From: JAXGPP01 sp040766885
Lineage (GTDB): Bacteria > Planctomycetota > Planctomycetia > Pirellulales > Thermoguttaceae
NCBI GenBank assembly: GCA_040766885.1
Contig: JAXGPP010000003.1
Span: 310,001 to 374,000 of the forward strand
Length of the DNA: 64,000 bases
Direction of reading: 5' to 3'
How positions within the stretch are numbered: position 1 is the first letter of the stretch; each line of letters opens with the position of its first letter. A program made the position numbers and the translations under genes. The notes beneath the pieces were generated by a model, which saw only the letters and a list, made by a program, of their open reading frames with translations, searched no databases and was not told where the DNA came from. Shown here piece after piece: positions 61,768 to 64,000 of the stretch.

Positions 61768-63555
61768 TCACCTCTGCTTCCGCACCAGCGCCACCCAGTC
61801 CTTGCCGTCATCCTTGACCGGGCGGCCGAGGCTCGCGCGGCCCGGGCCGCTCAGCGTCTCGACGGTGCCGGCGACCAGTTCGCCTCCCTGGCGGGGATTG
61901 TACCAACCGACTGAATAGCGCCCTTGCGCCAGTTCCAACTCCGTGCTGTCGCCCGCCGGGAGATACACAGCATAGACCTCACCCGGTCTGGCAAAGCAAT
62001 AGTCGTCGGCCGCGGCGGTCAGTTCGTCGGCCGGTTGCATCTCGGTGAACGGAAGCTGCTGCTGGAAGAACTCCAGCGCCCAGCGCGTCTGGTCCCACAA
62101 CCGCTCGCGGCTCCGCCAGTCCTCGCAGTTCAGGTCGTTGTGCGGGTACTTGTAGCCGAAGTACCATTCGCAACCCGAACCGCCACCCAGCAGATTGCCC
62201 CACAGCACGTGGCGGCGGACGCCGTCATGATCGGCGTCGAGGCTGTCTGGCTTCACACCCGTATCGGCCGGACCGACTTCATCATGGCACACGTACCACG
62301 GCCGCCCGCTGGCTGCCGATCGCTCTACCCACTTCACCGTCTCCGCGTGGGTGCGCTCCATCCGGCCCATCTGCAGCGACGGCCCATAGAATTGAGGGAA
62401 TCCTAGCAGCGGTGTGTAGACCTCGTCGTACTTGCCGGGGTAGGTGTGAACCACGATCGGATGGTCATAGGCGTCGATCGCGTCGAGATAGCGGCAGAAC
62501 GCTTTCAACTGCTCGGTGGTGTTGGTGTTCTCCTCTCCCAGGTTCCACACCAGGGCCGGATGATGAGCGAAGCGGGCAACCAGTTCCCGATAGTACAATC
62601 TGCGTTCCGGCCCCAGTTCGCCGCCGTCGAGGAGCTGATCGTTTTCCGTCTCCTGCGTCACCACATGGAGCAGGAGCCCCAGGCGGTCCATGTGCGAGAA
62701 GACGATCTCCCACTGATCGAGTTTGCTCGCGTCGTAGCGGTCGCGAGCGTCGGGCTCGATCCATGGCCACACATCGCGGCCGTCGCCCTCCACGTTCATG
62801 GTGAGGAAATACACGCTGTTCATGCCTCGCGATGCGAGGTAGTTGAGCGCCCCGATAATGTTCTTGCCCTTGCCGCCGCGCCACGTCGGGTCGTCCGGCT
62901 TCCAGTCGGCCGCGTGCGGTTCGTAGCGGTGCAGACCCTGCGAAAGCGCTTCGCCTTTACGCTGTTGGGCGGCTTTGTAGCGGGCCGTGGTGCCGTCGAA
63001 GTCGGCGTACGCAAGGAAATTCTCCGGGCTGTCGGCGCCCCCCTTCAGATAAAACTGGCTCGAGCCGGCAAACTGCAAGTAGCGGCCGCCCGTGTAACGG
63101 AGCATCCCGGCGCCGCGGTGGTCGGGCGCCGATTTGTCGCTCGGCGCCACGCTGAACGTACCCGTAGCGCCGTCCGCCCCGGCCGGTTCGCCCGCTGCCG
63201 CGTCGTCGGTCATGGCCACGTCGCGCCCCGTGCGGAACGATACGCGGTAGCTCCATTGGCCCGGGGCGTCGGGAGTGAAGTTCGCTCGCCAGCAATTTCC
63301 CCTGTCGGCTCCCGTCTCAGCGGCGTTGCCGTCGGCCGCGTAGAAGCCCGGTACAAGGTATCGCTTCCCCGGCCGGCTGAACTCCACGTCAAGCCGATAG
63401 TCGCGGAAGGGGTTCGTGGCAGCCGTCTCGCTCGCCTCCGGACCCGGCACGGTAAGAGTTACCCGGTGCCATGCCTTGAGCTCCCCCGACACGGCGGCCG
63501 AATTCCCAGCCGCCGGAGCCGCCAACGCCGCGATCACGAAGAGCAAGCCGGTCAC
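61768..63555 (-). CDS. Secreted DUF5060/DUF4038-type glycoside hydrolase
   Basis: The 595-residue protein has a signal peptide (MTGLLFVIAALAAPAAGNSA). Residues about 25-130 form a DUF5060 beta-domain (WHRVTLTVPGP, NPFRDYRLDVEFSRPG, WRANFTPDAPGQWSYRVSF). Residues about 150-480 form a DUF4038-like (beta/alpha)8 domain with GRYLQFAGSSQFYLKGGADS, VWNLGEENT and VCHDEVGPAD; the Glu of WNLGEEN and of CHDEVG are candidate acid/base and nucleophile. A small C-terminal beta-domain closes it (GRYSVGWYNPRQGGEL), resembling putative collagen-binding domains. Families of this type (for example GH140) act on plant polysaccharides; the substrate is unknown. Confidence 0.78.
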   Translation of the reverse strand: MTGLLFVIAALAAPAAGNSAAVSGELKAWHRVTLTVPGPEASETAATNPFRDYRLDVEFSRPGKRYLVPGFYAADGNAAETGADRGNCWRANFTPDAPGQWSYRVSFRTGRDVAMTDDAAAGEPAGADGATGTFSVAPSDKSAPDHRGAGMLRYTGGRYLQFAGSSQFYLKGGADSPENFLAYADFDGTTARYKAAQQRKGEALSQGLHRYEPHAADWKPDDPTWRGGKGKNIIGALNYLASRGMNSVYFLTMNVEGDGRDVWPWIEPDARDRYDASKLDQWEIVFSHMDRLGLLLHVVTQETENDQLLDGGELGPERRLYYRELVARFAHHPALVWNLGEENTNTTEQLKAFCRYLDAIDAYDHPIVVHTYPGKYDEVYTPLLGFPQFYGPSLQMGRMERTHAETVKWVERSAASGRPWYVCHDEVGPADTGVKPDSLDADHDGVRRHVLWGNLLGGGSGCEWYFGYKYPHNDLNCEDWRSRERLWDQTRWALEFFQQQLPFTEMQPADELTAAADDYCFARPGEVYAVYLPAGDSTELELAQGRYSVGWYNPRQGGELVAGTVETLSGPGRASLGRPVKDDGKDWVALVRKQR

Positions 63556-63614
63556 GATCGAATCTCCACGGGTGCGAAGGGCAGGTGGAATGCGCGACCA
63601 GTATAGCTCCCCCT

Positions 63615-64000
63615 CTACGCCACCTGCCAGTCGTCGTCTTCCCAGCGGGCGATCTGGCGCTCGAGGTCGCTGCGTGTGAGCCGGACGGGCTTGATTCTCG
63701 GAAAGAAGTCCAGGCCCCCTTCGTCGTCCGCGGGCTGGGCGCGGACGCGCTGTACCTCGTCCTCCAGCGCTTCGAGCCAGCTTGGCACGTCGAACCCTGC
63801 CCCGCTCGGCTGCTCGGTGAACCAGGCCACTTCCTGCTCGAGCTGTTCAAAGGCGCGGCGCGGCTGGTCCTGCTTCAGTTCCTCGATCGCCGGTCTGACC
63901 AGGGCGCAGATCCGATCGATGGCCAGCGGGCGGACGAACCGTTCGCCGAGCCGGTCGGCAATGCTCGGCAGCCGCATCCCGTAACGCTTGGTGAGCACCT
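63615..64000 (-). CDS. Hypothetical protein, possibly cut by window edge
   Basis: A minus-strand frame runs from the right edge to a stop at 63615-63617. The first in-frame start inside the window is GTG 63998, giving 127 residues, but the frame is open to the edge, so the true start may lie outside. Segments such as YGMRLPSIADRLGERFVRP and EELKQDQPRRAFEQLEQEVA are helical; the end RLTRSDLERQIARWEDDDWQ is acidic. No signal peptide or known family was recognised. It may be part of a longer protein upstream. Confidence 0.5.
   Translation of the reverse strand, partial: VLTKRYGMRLPSIADRLGERFVRPLAIDRICALVRPAIEELKQDQPRRAFEQLEQEVAWFTEQPSGAGFDVPSWLEALEDEVQRVRAQPADDEGGLDFFPRIKPVRLTRSDLERQIARWEDDDWQVA

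Overview
The window looks like chromosomal DNA of a planctomycete, most likely of the Pirellulales type. The evidence is high GC, many genes with weak or absent Shine-Dalgarno sites, Tat-exported oxidoreductases and phosphoesterases, a PEP-CTERM protein, a DUF1573 protein, many secreted carbohydrate-active enzymes, an unusual secreted proteome (acidic-linker and Gly/Met-rich proteins), and an EF-G whose G1 region matches the spirochaete/planctomycete/deltaproteobacterial (spd) and mitochondrial EFG1 branch. No rRNA, tRNA, transposase or CRISPR array was found. The placement is inference from family knowledge, not from a search.

Layout. 0-10 kb: a cut-off secreted protein, a lipoprotein lipase, an operon DUF58 - transglutaminase (TgpA-like) - YchF-like NTPase, then a double thioredoxin-like protein and a Tat-exported metallophosphoesterase. 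10-16 kb: a divergent pair of secreted proteins (one with a long acidic linker, one with a Gly/Met-rich linker), an ATP-grasp ligase of the RimK/MptN type and a TPR membrane protein. 16-21.5 kb: a 1693-residue DUF5724/DUF4132 protein with a 142-residue partner. 21.8-24.5 kb: a GH172 enzyme, then a small accessory patch (HhH-GPD-like protein, RhuM). 24.7-29.3 kb: a three-gene NAD-linked [FeFe]-hydrogenase operon. 29.4-36.4 kb: EamA transporter, AlaC-type aminotransferase, carA with a structured leader, a pyruvate/indolepyruvate decarboxylase-like enzyme and DUF1573. 37-42.6 kb: small protein, NUDIX hydrolase, a structured RNA/terminator, serS, an M20 peptidase, clpS and mtaB. 42.9-47.4 kb: acetolactate synthase, a RelE/ParE toxin-antitoxin pair, an anti-sigma factor and an ECF sigma factor. 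47.7-64 kb: GH20, M90-TPR protease, YbaK, Gfo/Idh/MocA, EF-G, PEP-CTERM protein, BioH-BioC, a GH28-like protein, a DUF5060-type glycosidase and a cut-off hypothetical.

Function. The hydrogenase operon (NuoF-like flavoprotein, HydA, NuoE-like subunit) forms a complete soluble NAD(P)H/ferredoxin-linked enzyme and implies anaerobic or fermentative H2 metabolism; maturases HydEFG are not in the window. The carbohydrate enzymes (GH172, GH20, GH28, DUF5060 type, Gfo/Idh) fit polysaccharide degradation. The most unusual items are the hydrogenase (changed H-cluster motif, duplicated thioredoxin-like [2Fe-2S] domain), the DUF5724/DUF4132 two-gene module, the carA leader with alternative pairings, the structured RNA at 37.96-38.05 kb, and two heptanucleotide tandem repeats.
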